Assembly: GCA_046349635.1 (NCBI GenBank)
Contig: JAXMBX010000006.1
Coordinates: forward strand, 62,001-126,000
DNA length: 64,000 nt
From: JAXMBX01 sp046349635
Lineage (GTDB): Bacteria > Planctomycetota > Planctomycetia > Planctomycetales > Planctomycetaceae
Direction of reading: 5' to 3'
The notes below the pieces were generated by a model. That model was not told the DNA's origin. It ran no database searches and saw only the letters and a program-made list of their open reading frames with translations. The translations under genes were made by a program, and so were the position numbers. Shown piece by piece: positions 1 to 7,010 of the stretch. Numbering within the stretch: the stretch's first letter is position 1; every line of letters starts with the position of its first letter.

Positions 1-357
1 GGAGGCCAGGAAGAACTTCTGCCCCCCTTCCTGGGCCAGGCGGAGCAGAACTTCGCTCGGAAAAATATTGGTCTCGATGGTCCGCATCGGATCGTCCGCG
101 ACGAGTTTCACCCCGACCGCCGCGGCAAGGTGATAAATCACATCCGTGCCGCGGACAGCCTCGGCGAGGACTTCCGGACGAGTGATGGAACCCTTGATGA
201 GCCTGAACCCCGGCTGGTTTTGAACGTGCGCCAGGTTTTCGGCCTGGCTCGTGGAGAAGTCATCCAGAACGGTCACCTGGTGACCTTGTTTCAACAGATG
301 CTCCGTCAGGTGGCTGCCGATAAAGCCGGCTCCACCCGTGATCAGACAATGAGCCAT
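1..357 (-). CDS. NAD-dependent epimerase/dehydratase, partial (N-terminal part)
   Basis: Reading the minus strand from the ATG at 355-357, the protein opens with MAHCLITGGAGFIGSHL, the glycine-rich Rossmann NAD(P)-binding motif GGxGFIG of the extended short-chain dehydrogenase family. It continues with the acidic LDDFSTS segment that usually binds the adenosine ribose, then YHLAAAVGVK, the HLAA signature of nucleotide-sugar epimerases and UDP-glucuronate decarboxylases. About 119 codons are visible; the catalytic YxxxK lies beyond the window edge. Substrate specificity cannot be set from this part. The likely role is nucleotide-sugar conversion in the cytoplasm for polysaccharide synthesis. 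No partner gene is visible on this side. Confidence 0.9.
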   Translation of the reverse strand, partial: MAHCLITGGAGFIGSHLTEHLLKQGHQVTVLDDFSTSQAENLAHVQNQPGFRLIKGSITRPEVLAEAVRGTDVIYHLAAAVGVKLVADDPMRTIETNIFPSEVLLRLAQEGGQKFFLAS

Positions 358-1405
358 GAACGATTGATCCTTGGAGCGCTTCTGCTCGCGACGTGGAACT
401 GATTGTCAGAGAGCAGTCCCACAAATCGGTCTGCAATCCCTTCGGACGAAGTTGAACCCGTCGTGCGGAAACGGATCACCCGACAGTTTTCTCCCCTGGG
501 GACGCGTGCTTGCGAAAAACAGAATGGGAGAGAGGCCGGGCTGGTGACATCCGCTCGACGGTTTGCCCGCCAACGGTTTATGGCCGCCGGTTTGTTTTCT
601 GGGCCGTTCGATTCTAAGTCCCTGGCTGAGACTGGGCAACCAAGCCCCTGGAATCCTACCGATGTGGGGCGTGAACCGCGAGATTTTGAGGGAAATCCTC
701 TCGCTGTGCCCATCGTCCGTCATTCCGTGGCGGCTTCCGCGACGTTGTTTCGTCCCTTGAACAGAGTGGCGAGCGCGCTGTTCAGCGGTCTAAACAGTTT
801 CTTCGCGAAATCCGCCTTTCCGGGAGAAACCGAAAAATCGTCGCTTTCGGCGCGAACGTCATAACCTGAATTTCGACGCGTGGATACAACGCCTGTGCCG
901 TGAAAAACGAACGTGGCGAATCTGCCGTTGGTACGGGTTATGCCAAAAGCAAGGGATGTACAGGAGAACGTTCCACCACGATGGGAAAGCGTCGTTCCGG
1001 ATCGTTCCTGTTCCGTCCTTTGAAACATCCGCGGAGCTTCCCGCCCCGCGATCAGAAAAACGCTTGAGAGAGCGCCTTCCGGCGGCGTGAGAAACCGCCG
1101 GGGCCGAGGACTTTTGTCCCCGGTCGTTTGAGAGCGAACGGTGACCTGAGAGACCACTGTTCGGGCCGGGGGATTCGTCGCCCGGCTGAAGAGAGTTCGT
1201 GCCACGACCCGATCCGCCTTGTTTCCCAGGGTGGAAGGAGTAGCGCCCGCTACTCCTCCGGGTCCAGGCACGAGACATCAACCCGCCTGTTCTTACAAAA
1301 CGGGTGACCTTAAAAAACTGTTTGCCCTTTCGGAAACCTGAGTGGGTTTCCCCGAATTTTGTGATTTCGCACGAACTTGTCTCTACACACACGAGGTACG
1401 CAACC
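358..1405. other. Long region without a convincing gene, upstream of the pilin-like array
   Basis: Overlapping open frames exist on both strands here (for example 403-864 plus and 859-1530 minus), but their translations are Arg/Ser/Pro-rich, lack domain-like patterns and contradict one another, so none is called. The region would carry the divergent promoters of the epimerase and of the first pilin-like gene. A perfect 8-bp stem (1237-1244 with 1249-1256, loop 4) lies about 150 bases before the pilin start. No tRNA-like fold was noticed. Confidence 0.5.
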
Positions 1406-1960
1406 ATGAACATCGTCAAGAACTTTTGGTCCGACCAGCGAGGTTTCATCATCTCCACCGAACTGGTCCTCGTCGCCACGATCCTGGTCATTGGACTCAT
1501 CACCGGCATGAGCTGCCTGCAGTCCGCCATCGTTCAGGAATTCGGAGATCTCAGCATGGCGGTCTCCAGCCTGAATCAGAATTACTCGACCACGGGGTTC
1601 CGTGGTTGCAAAGGCTCCTTCACCTCCGGCTCGGCCTTCTGGGGTAATAACTGGTGGCATGGGGGCTATCCGTGGCCGATGGGTGCCTATGGTTACGGTA
1701 TGGGGGGCGGCTATGGCATGGGGGGCGGATATGGTGGATTCGGCTACGGCGGGGATCTGATCGGCCCGGGTGGCTTCAATGCCGTCCCTGCTCCCGGAGC
1801 CGGCAAGGTGATCCGTAAACAATACGATGCCTGCGTGGACGCTCCGAACGGCGTCTGCCCGCCTGGTTCCGCTGCTCCTGCCGCCCCGTGCGATAGCTGC
1901 AAGCGGACCGCGGTTGCTCCCGTGACCCCGGGGCCGGCTGTCCCGGCTCCCGCCAAGTAA
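1406..1960 (+). CDS. Pilin-like small membrane protein, array copy 1 (Gly-rich C-terminus)
   Basis: 184 residues. The N-terminus is a short basic stretch, then DQRGFIISTELVLVAT and a hydrophobic helix, as in class-III (Flp-type) prepilins: charged head, Gly, then a hydrophobic segment with an early Glu. The ATG at 1406 is chosen because it aligns with the starts of the three downstream paralogues and has a GAGG about 10 bases upstream. After the helix come ELGDLS-like and SSLNQNY motifs shared with the paralogues (here FGDLSMAVSSLNQNY), then GCKGSFTSGSAF. The C-terminal half differs from the others: Gly/Tyr repeats, then a Pro/Ala-rich, Cys-containing tail. Inferred role: exported structural or surface protein. 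The Glu is at +6 after Gly rather than the usual +5, so processing by a prepilin peptidase is uncertain. Confidence 0.7.
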   Translation: MNIVKNFWSDQRGFIISTELVLVATILVIGLITGMSCLQSAIVQEFGDLSMAVSSLNQNYSTTGFRGCKGSFTSGSAFWGNNWWHGGYPWPMGAYGYGMGGGYGMGGGYGGFGYGGDLIGPGGFNAVPAPGAGKVIRKQYDACVDAPNGVCPPGSAAPAAPCDSCKRTAVAPVTPGPAVPAPAK

Positions 1961-2074
1961 ATCCCTGAGATCCGTTCAGGAGACGAGACAACTGCTCATT
2001 GGCGCCGTTCAGGGTTACAAACAGTATTCTCGTCACGTCCGGATTAACGCAAACGTTCGATTGGTTGCGTGTAG

Positions 2075-2117
2075 ACGTCACAACTCCTCCTTTATGGTCG
2101 GGTTGTGACGTTTTTTT
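2075..2117 (+). terminator. Rho-independent terminator after pilin-like copy 1
   Basis: A 10-bp perfect stem (2075-2084 with 2102-2111, arms ACGTCACAAC and GTTGTGACGT) is followed by a run of seven T starting at 2111. It lies 115 bases after the stop of copy 1, so that gene is probably a single transcript. Confidence 0.85.
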
Positions 2118-2291
2118 GTTTGGTTGCGATTGTGCCTGATCTGATTTTTTCAGCGACGGTACAGCGTGTGCCAAGTGTAACTTTCATGCTCGCTGCGACG
2201 GACACGCTCGTTACGACGTATTTTGGGGCTGTGAGGTTTCAGCGGGCTCTGCACCTTCAAGGCTTACACAACTGGGATGCATCAAGTGGAT

Positions 2292-2336
2292 GGTTGCTGA
2301 GAGAACAACCGTGTGATTGCTGAGGAACAATCACAC
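2292..2336. repeat. Twin hairpins in the spacer before pilin-like copy 2
   Basis: Two adjacent inverted repeats: 2292-2296 with 2306-2310 (5 bp), and 2311-2319 with 2328-2336 (perfect 9 bp). Both loops start with CTGAG and read CTGAGAGAA and CTGAGGAA. The related loops suggest duplicated RNA hairpins in the leader of the next gene rather than terminators, since no T-run follows. Confidence 0.6.
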
Positions 2337-2361
2337 ACCATTTGATGGCTCCCGAGTCCCG

Positions 2362-2387
2362 AGGGGTCCCCCTAACGGGGGACCCCT
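2362..2387. repeat. Strong 11-bp hairpin 60 bases before pilin-like copy 2
   Basis: The arms at 2362-2372 and 2377-2387 are perfectly complementary (AGGGGTCCCCC and its complement) around a TAAC loop. The following bases TAAATCTTCTT are only partly T-rich. It could end upstream transcripts or form a structured leader or mRNA-stability element for copy 2. A pyrimidine tract of CTCTC repeats follows up to the start codon. Confidence 0.65.
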
Positions 2388-2447
2388 TAAATCTTCTTAC
2401 TCTTGCTCTCGCTCTCATTCTCACTCTCGAAATCAAGGATCTCTCTC

Positions 2448-2813
2448 ATGTTGCGTTCACTTCTGCACGACGAAACCGGCTTTATTGTTTCCCTGGAACT
2501 GGTGTTGATTGCCTCTATCGCGGTCATTGCGCTGGTGGTGGGATTCAATGAAATCTGCGTGGCAATCAATACGGAGTTGAATGATATCTCCAACGCGATC
2601 GGGGCGTTGAACCAGAGTTATGGGGTCAACGGATACGTCGGTTCCGACCACTATTGCGGCAAGCTGAAGAGCTTTTATGCCGGGTCGCGGTTTTACGATA
2701 CGCATGATGACTGCGACAACAACCAGTCCTGCGACGTCGTTATTCCGGTTAACAACGGCGGGACGACGACCGGCACAACCACTGGGACGGGGGCAACCGC
2801 GAACAGCGGCTGA
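2448..2813 (+). CDS. Pilin-like small membrane protein, array copy 2
   Basis: 121 residues. The start at 2448 follows AAGGA by 9 bases and aligns with the paralogues; further upstream the frame only encodes a CT-repeat leader. Order of parts: basic/acidic head MLRSLLHDETG, hydrophobic helix beginning FIVSLELVLIAS (about residues 12-32), conserved NTELNDISNAIGALNQSY, a variable turn, then KLKSFYAGSRFYDTHDDCDNN and QSCDVV with two conserved Cys, and a Thr/Gly-rich tail. Copies 3 and 4 share all of these except the tail. The family resembles prepilins in its front half only. Probably membrane-anchored or assembled outside the cytoplasmic membrane; function unknown. Confidence 0.75.
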   Translation: MLRSLLHDETGFIVSLELVLIASIAVIALVVGFNEICVAINTELNDISNAIGALNQSYGVNGYVGSDHYCGKLKSFYAGSRFYDTHDDCDNNQSCDVVIPVNNGGTTTGTTTGTGATANSG

Positions 2814-2834
2814 TCCGTTTCGAAGCGGAGGCAG

Positions 2835-2870
2835 GGAGTGTCAAGGGACGTTCAAGCCCTTGAACACTCC
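2835..2870. repeat. Imperfect hairpin just after pilin-like copy 2
   Basis: The arms 2835-2847 and 2857-2870 (GGAGTGTCAAGGG against CCCTTGAACACTCC) pair over 13 bp with a single bulged base. No T-run follows, so it may be a 3' end stabiliser or a factor-dependent end signal. Confidence 0.5.
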
Positions 2871-3263
2871 AGGCCGTCGAGCATGATCTCTCGCGGAAGC
2901 GCTAAGCGAGTCAGTCCGGCTGAAAAGAACGGGAATTCGAGCGATTATGACGGTCTGTTGCCCGGCAACGACGCCGATGTTGCCGCGACACCACACCGTT
3001 TGGCACGCGTGATGCTTTTGAGCAACATGCCGCACGAATGCTTTCCTCAAGTATCACGCGGCAGTCCCATGAGCCATCAGTGAAATCCCGTGAGTGATTT
3101 CCGGAGAACACCGACTCTCCAAGCTGAGGCTCTTGAATACCTCGGAGACTCCTCATCTCCGTTGAATTCAGATCCGCGGGTCATCCTCCGGTTTCCTCGA
3201 CCGGAAATGACTGACAAAGCAGTAATTTCTCTCTTCTCTCTCTCAAAAAAGGACTCGGCTCTC

Positions 3264-3584
3264 ATGTTCGGCGCATTACTTCGTGACGAATCAGGTTTCA
3301 TTGTCTCCCTCGAAATGGTGCTCATCGCCTCCATCGCGGTTCTGGCCCTCGTGGTCGGACTGAATGAAGTCGCTGTCGCCGTAAACACCGAATTGAACGA
3401 CATTTCGAATGCCATCGGTGCCCTGAACCAATCCTACTGCGTGAGCGGGTTCTCCGGCTTCGACGGCTGCAAGATGAAGAGCTTCTACCACGGTTCCCGC
3501 TGGATGGACACGCACGACGACTGCGACAATAACCAGTCCTGCGACATCGTGGTTCCGGTCCCCAATCAGAGCACCTGTGGCTGA
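3264..3584 (+). CDS. Pilin-like small membrane protein, array copy 3
   Basis: 106 residues. The ATG at 3264 is preceded by a CTCTTCTCTCTCTC tract and AAAAGGA about 10 bases upstream. The open frame extends to 3090, but the upstream part lacks family resemblance. MFGALLRDESGFIVSLEMVL is followed by a hydrophobic helix, NTELNDISNAIGALNQSY, the GCKMKSFYHGSRW segment, DDCDNNQSCDIVVP and a short tail ending in Cys-Gly. It is closest to copy 2, which suggests a fairly recent duplication. Each copy has its own 300-480-base spacer, so these are probably separately transcribed genes rather than one operon. Function unknown; a surface fibre or matrix subunit is an inference from the prepilin-like front. 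Confidence 0.75.
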   Translation: MFGALLRDESGFIVSLEMVLIASIAVLALVVGLNEVAVAVNTELNDISNAIGALNQSYCVSGFSGFDGCKMKSFYHGSRWMDTHDDCDNNQSCDIVVPVPNQSTCG

Positions 3585-4067
3585 TCGACGGATCGAATCT
3601 CAAGTTTGAACAAACCTGCCCGCGGCTCTGGAGACCTGCTCCGGAGCCTGTGGGTGTTTACACACCCAGACGGCGCACATGAACAGATTGTTCAGCCCCC
3701 TGTACGGAGTACGGGGCGGGCTGCATTCCTTTCGCGGGCTCGATGGCTCTCCCTGGTGATGAGTCTCGGCCTTGCGGCTTCTTCATTTACGGCGGATTCT
3801 CCCTCTCGCCGTCCGGTCCATTTCGGTCCAATCTCCGCCGAGTGGCACACCGGCTGCTTTAACCCCCTTCGGCCTGACATCCTCAAGTCAGGTCGGACAC
3901 ACCTGAATCCCCTTTATCTCGCCGGCGTTGAGAGAGGAGTTCAGGGCTGAATCGAATCGTAGAAAACTCTGATCGGGGAGTCGGTCCCACCCACCGTTAC
4001 CGGTGCGGCATGCCTGCGGGCATCGGTCAATCACTCACAATTCTCTCTTACAGAATGGGACTCAATC
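3585..4067. other. Spacer between pilin-like copies 3 and 4, with two hairpins
   Basis: No convincing gene. Inverted repeats stand at 3651-3657/3662-3668 (TGGGTGT and ACACCCA, loop TTAC) and 3992-3996/4001-4005 (CACCG and CGGTG, loop TTAC). A plus-strand open frame at 3606-3950 has no recognisable features and is not called. The distal part presumably carries the promoter and leader of copy 4. Confidence 0.45.
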
Positions 4068-4403
4068 ATGGATCTGCTGCGCAATTTGCTCAATGATGAA
4101 AACGGTTTCATCGTTTCCGCCGAACTCGTGCTGGTCGCCTCCGTCGCGGTTCTCGCCCTCGTGGTGGGACTCAGCGAATGTGCGGTCGCTGTCAACACCG
4201 AACTCAACGATCTCTCGAACGCCTTTGGCTCTCTGAACCAATCCTTCTCCTACACCGGTTTCATGGCGGGTGACGGCTGCAAGATGAAGAGCTTCGTCGC
4301 CGGTGCCTGCTTCCAGGACCGCGTGGACGATTGCGATCGCAACCAATCCTGCGACATCGTGATGGGATCCGGCAACAGCCAACACGGCGAACAAAGCTGG
4401 TAA
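4068..4403 (+). CDS. Pilin-like small membrane protein, array copy 4
   Basis: 111 residues: MDLLRNLLNDENG, then FIVSAELVLVAS and a hydrophobic helix to about residue 36, NTELNDLSNAFGSLNQSF (about 43-60), GDGCKMKSFVAG (68-79) and DDCDRNQSCDIV (87-98). A cysteine replaces the aromatic/basic position at residue 81, giving one more Cys than copy 2 and the same number as copy 3. It ends the array and is followed by a strong terminator. The invariant C-terminal Cys pair in copies 2-4 is consistent with a disulphide in an extracytoplasmic protein. Family function is not known to me. Confidence 0.75.
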   Translation: MDLLRNLLNDENGFIVSAELVLVASVAVLALVVGLSECAVAVNTELNDLSNAFGSLNQSFSYTGFMAGDGCKMKSFVAGACFQDRVDDCDRNQSCDIVMGSGNSQHGEQSW

Positions 4404-4432
4404 CTCCGTTCTGTAGTGTGTGTGACTCCGTA

Positions 4433-4466
4433 GAACTCCGGGATGTGTCTCCCGGAGTTCTTTTTT
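4433..4466 (+). terminator. Rho-independent terminator after pilin-like copy 4
   Basis: A 10-bp perfect stem GAACTCCGGG/CCCGGAGTTC (4433-4442 with 4451-4460) with an 8-base loop and six T at 4461-4466, 30 bases after the stop codon. Confidence 0.92.
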
Positions 4467-4563
4467 GTTGCGCGGAAGTCTTCCGTCCCTCCCATTTTTT
4501 CCGTGGGGAGGATATTCTGCGGGAAATCAACCCGTTTCTTCCGTTCCTGCCTGGAGTCGCCGC

Positions 4564-5286
4564 ATGGATGTCTCGCTCATGATCACCTGCCTGGGTGACG
4601 TCATGCGGCCCGATGCCGGCGTCGCGGCGGTCAACATCCTCCGCAGGCTGGGAGTCAAAGTCCATTTCCCCGGACAGCAGACCTGTTGCGGCCAGCCCTT
4701 CTATAACAGCGGCGTCCTGGAAGAAGCCCGCAAGCTCGCGCAGCATACGATCACCGTCTTCGAAGGCCCGCGTCCGGTGGTCATTCCTTCCGGATCCTGT
4801 GCAGCGATGCTGAAGATTGAGTTTCCGCATCTGTTCGAGGAACACGATCCCTGGCATGCCCGGGCGCTGGAGCTGGCATCGCGCACGTTTGAACTCTCCG
4901 ACTTTCTGGTCAATCAACTCCAGGTGACCGACGTGGGGGCCTCGTTCCACGGGAAGGTGACGTATCACTATGCCTGCCATCTGCGTGGCCTGGGACTGAA
5001 AGAAGAAGCAGAAACCCTGATCCGGAATGTCCGGGGTGTCGAATATATTCCGCTCGATCTGCAGGACCAGTGCTGCGGTTTCGGGGGATCTTTCTCGGTC
5101 CGCTACCCGGAAATCTCCGGGGCGATGGTGGGCGACAAGGTCCGCTGCCTCACGAAAACGGACGCGGACGTCGTCGTCAGCACGGATACCGGTTGCCTGA
5201 TGAATATCGGGGGGGCACTGCACCGGCAGGGAAGTCCGATCCGGCATCTGCATCTGGCCGAACTTCTCGATGCGCACTCTGCCTGA
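4564..5286 (+). CDS. lutA: LutA/YkgE-type (Fe-S)-binding protein with two CCG domains
   Basis: 240 residues, the normal length for LutA (subunit A of the LutABC lactate-oxidation complex; YkgE in E. coli). Two cysteine-rich CCG domains are visible: CCGQPFYNSG at 41-50 and CCGFGGSFSVRYPEIS at 170-185, with further Cys at 79, 138 and 211. Such domains bind an Fe-S cluster and work with flavin or Fe-S partners in the cytoplasm. The ATG at 4564 is chosen since the family starts at this point (MDVSLMITCLGD) and the upstream frame is low-quality. LutB and LutC are not adjacent: the next gene is convergent and unrelated. Its role in L-lactate oxidation is therefore by family only. Confidence 0.88.
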   Translation: MDVSLMITCLGDVMRPDAGVAAVNILRRLGVKVHFPGQQTCCGQPFYNSGVLEEARKLAQHTITVFEGPRPVVIPSGSCAAMLKIEFPHLFEEHDPWHARALELASRTFELSDFLVNQLQVTDVGASFHGKVTYHYACHLRGLGLKEEAETLIRNVRGVEYIPLDLQDQCCGFGGSFSVRYPEISGAMVGDKVRCLTKTDADVVVSTDTGCLMNIGGALHRQGSPIRHLHLAELLDAHSA

Positions 5287-5290
5287 GCGA

Positions 5291-5325
5291 AATAAAAAAG
5301 GCCACCCGTTTTCACGAGTGGCCTT
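5291..5325 (-). terminator. Terminator for the minus-strand oxidoreductase gene
   Basis: The minus strand reads AAGGCCAC, a 12-base loop, GTGGCCTT (arms 5298-5305 and 5318-5325), then TTTTTT. This is a typical rho-independent terminator 22 bases beyond the stop of the 5347-6831 gene. The plus side lacks a T-run, so it probably serves lutA less well. Confidence 0.88.
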
Positions 5326-5346
5326 CGAGATTTCCGCGAGTGCAAC

Positions 5347-6831
5347 CTAAGCCTTGGCGGGAACGACGAATCCTGCACGGTATTCCCGGGTCAGCATCGG
5401 GTTCACCTTGGTGGCGTGTTCGCCGGTGAAGACTTCCGCTTTCGGATCGATGGTCAACGGCAATCCGGCGAAGATCTTGGTCGATTCCGGCGCCAGACCG
5501 TTGCTCTTCAGGTGCTCGGTGAACCGCTCGTAAGTCCCAAGGACTTCCGCCTTGTTCGCCATGTTGCTCAAGCGGTCCTTGTATTCCGCGACGGTGAGTT
5601 GATCGCCGGAACGGAGCGAAATATTGCCGAGGTGGCAGAGGGCGCTGGAGAGGTGGCCTTCCAGAATGTCGGCGTTCAGATGTGACGCGGACTTGGCTTT
5701 CACGGCATCCAGGAAGTTGCCGTAGTGATCGGCTCCCCCGCTGAATTCCTTGACGACATTACCGCTCGGGTCGAACGCAACACCATGCGTATATTCATCC
5801 ATCACGATGTAGCCGTCTGATCCGTAGAAGATGACTCCCACGCCGGCTCCTTCGAACTTGCCGGCTTTCATCATCTTCTCGGTCTTGAGACCACGGACTT
5901 CGAAGACCAGGGTCTTGTCCCCGTAATCGTGGATTGAAACCTGGGTGTTGGCGGTGTCACCGGCATCGGTGTAGCCCAGGCGTCCGCCGTAGCTGACGAC
6001 GGAGTTGCCGATGTCATTGACACCGAGTCCCCAGCGGGCGACGTCCATCTGGTGGATTCCCTGGTTGCCGAGGTCGCCGTTACCGGTTTCCCAGACCCAG
6101 TGCCAATCGTAGTGCATGCGGGGGCGAGTCAGTTCCGACTTGGGAGCGGGACCGCACCAGAGGTCGTAATCCACCGACGTCGGCGGTTCGTAATGGCCCC
6201 GTGCTCCGATGGGGCCACGGCTCTTGTAGCAGAGACCACGGGCGAGTTTCACTTCGCCGATTTTCCCCGCCTTGATGTACTCAATGGCCATGCGACTTCC
6301 GGGCATCGAACGGCATTGCGTCCCGGTCTGGCAGATCTTGTTGAGCTTGCGGGCGAATTCGACGATGCGGCGCCCTTCGCTCACATTGTGGCTGACGGGC
6401 TTCTCGACATAGACATCCTTGCCGGCTTGCATCGCCCAGATTGCGGCAAGAGCATGCCAGTGGTTCGGTGTGGCGATGCTGATGACGTCGATGTCCTTGT
6501 TCTCGAACATCTTCCGCATGTCCTGGTAGAACGTAGGCTTCTTTTCTGTTCTCTCCTTAATCATCTCGACAGCACGCAGTCCGGGAGCCTCATCCGCGTC
6601 ACAGATCGCGACGATTTCGCACTTCGCCTTGTTGTTGAGATAGCCCTTCACATGGTCTTTGCCCCGACCATTAACTCCGATGATTCCGACACGCAGGACT
6701 TCGTTCGGTCCGGCGGCGGGTTTGTCTTCGGCGAACAGAGCGCCGGGGAGCATTGCCTGGGAGGCTCCCAAGGCCGCTGCGGTGGCAAACATCGAGTTTT
6801 CGAGAAATTCGCGACGCGATTGCTGGGACAT
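5347..6831 (-). CDS. Gfo/Idh/MocA-family oxidoreductase with Tat signal
   Basis: 494 residues. The N-terminus MSQQSRREFLENSMFATAAALGAS carries the twin-arginine motif SRREFL and a hydrophobic stretch ending near AEDKP, so export by Tat is likely. The Rossmann motif VGIIGVNGRGKDHV follows (about 48-61), then the family signature VEKPVSHNVSEG (EKP, Lys thought to act in hydride-transfer chemistry) and the C-terminal alpha/beta domain with GDLGNQGIHQMDVARWG. These NAD(P)-dependent enzymes oxidise or reduce sugars and inositols; many exported paralogues are typical of planctomycetes. Substrate unknown. It is transcribed alone, with its own terminator downstream. Confidence 0.92.
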   Translation of the reverse strand: MSQQSRREFLENSMFATAAALGASQAMLPGALFAEDKPAAGPNEVLRVGIIGVNGRGKDHVKGYLNNKAKCEIVAICDADEAPGLRAVEMIKERTEKKPTFYQDMRKMFENKDIDVISIATPNHWHALAAIWAMQAGKDVYVEKPVSHNVSEGRRIVEFARKLNKICQTGTQCRSMPGSRMAIEYIKAGKIGEVKLARGLCYKSRGPIGARGHYEPPTSVDYDLWCGPAPKSELTRPRMHYDWHWVWETGNGDLGNQGIHQMDVARWGLGVNDIGNSVVSYGGRLGYTDAGDTANTQVSIHDYGDKTLVFEVRGLKTEKMMKAGKFEGAGVGVIFYGSDGYIVMDEYTHGVAFDPSGNVVKEFSGGADHYGNFLDAVKAKSASHLNADILEGHLSSALCHLGNISLRSGDQLTVAEYKDRLSNMANKAEVLGTYERFTEHLKSNGLAPESTKIFAGLPLTIDPKAEVFTGEHATKVNPMLTREYRAGFVVPAKA

Positions 6832-7010
6832 GGGAGAAGTCTCCTCAAACTAAGAGAGAGTGAATTCTTCGAGCGGTTAATAGGGGATGCCCCTCATCCC
6901 ACATACGCAGATCGACGTAATAATGCGGGATTTCAATGCTTGCGATTATAGATTCCGCCGGAACCGGCCCGCAACCTCGACATCAGCGGATCTTGATCGG
7001 TTTCAGAAGA

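Noticed and set aside
403..864. 153-codon plus-strand frame near the left edge
   Set aside because: TTG start, no ribosome site, no domain-like pattern and competing minus frames of similar length.
2677..2886. Small frame overlapping the end of pilin-like copy 2
   Set aside because: Overlaps the conserved Cys-containing end of the real gene in another frame and shows no family features.
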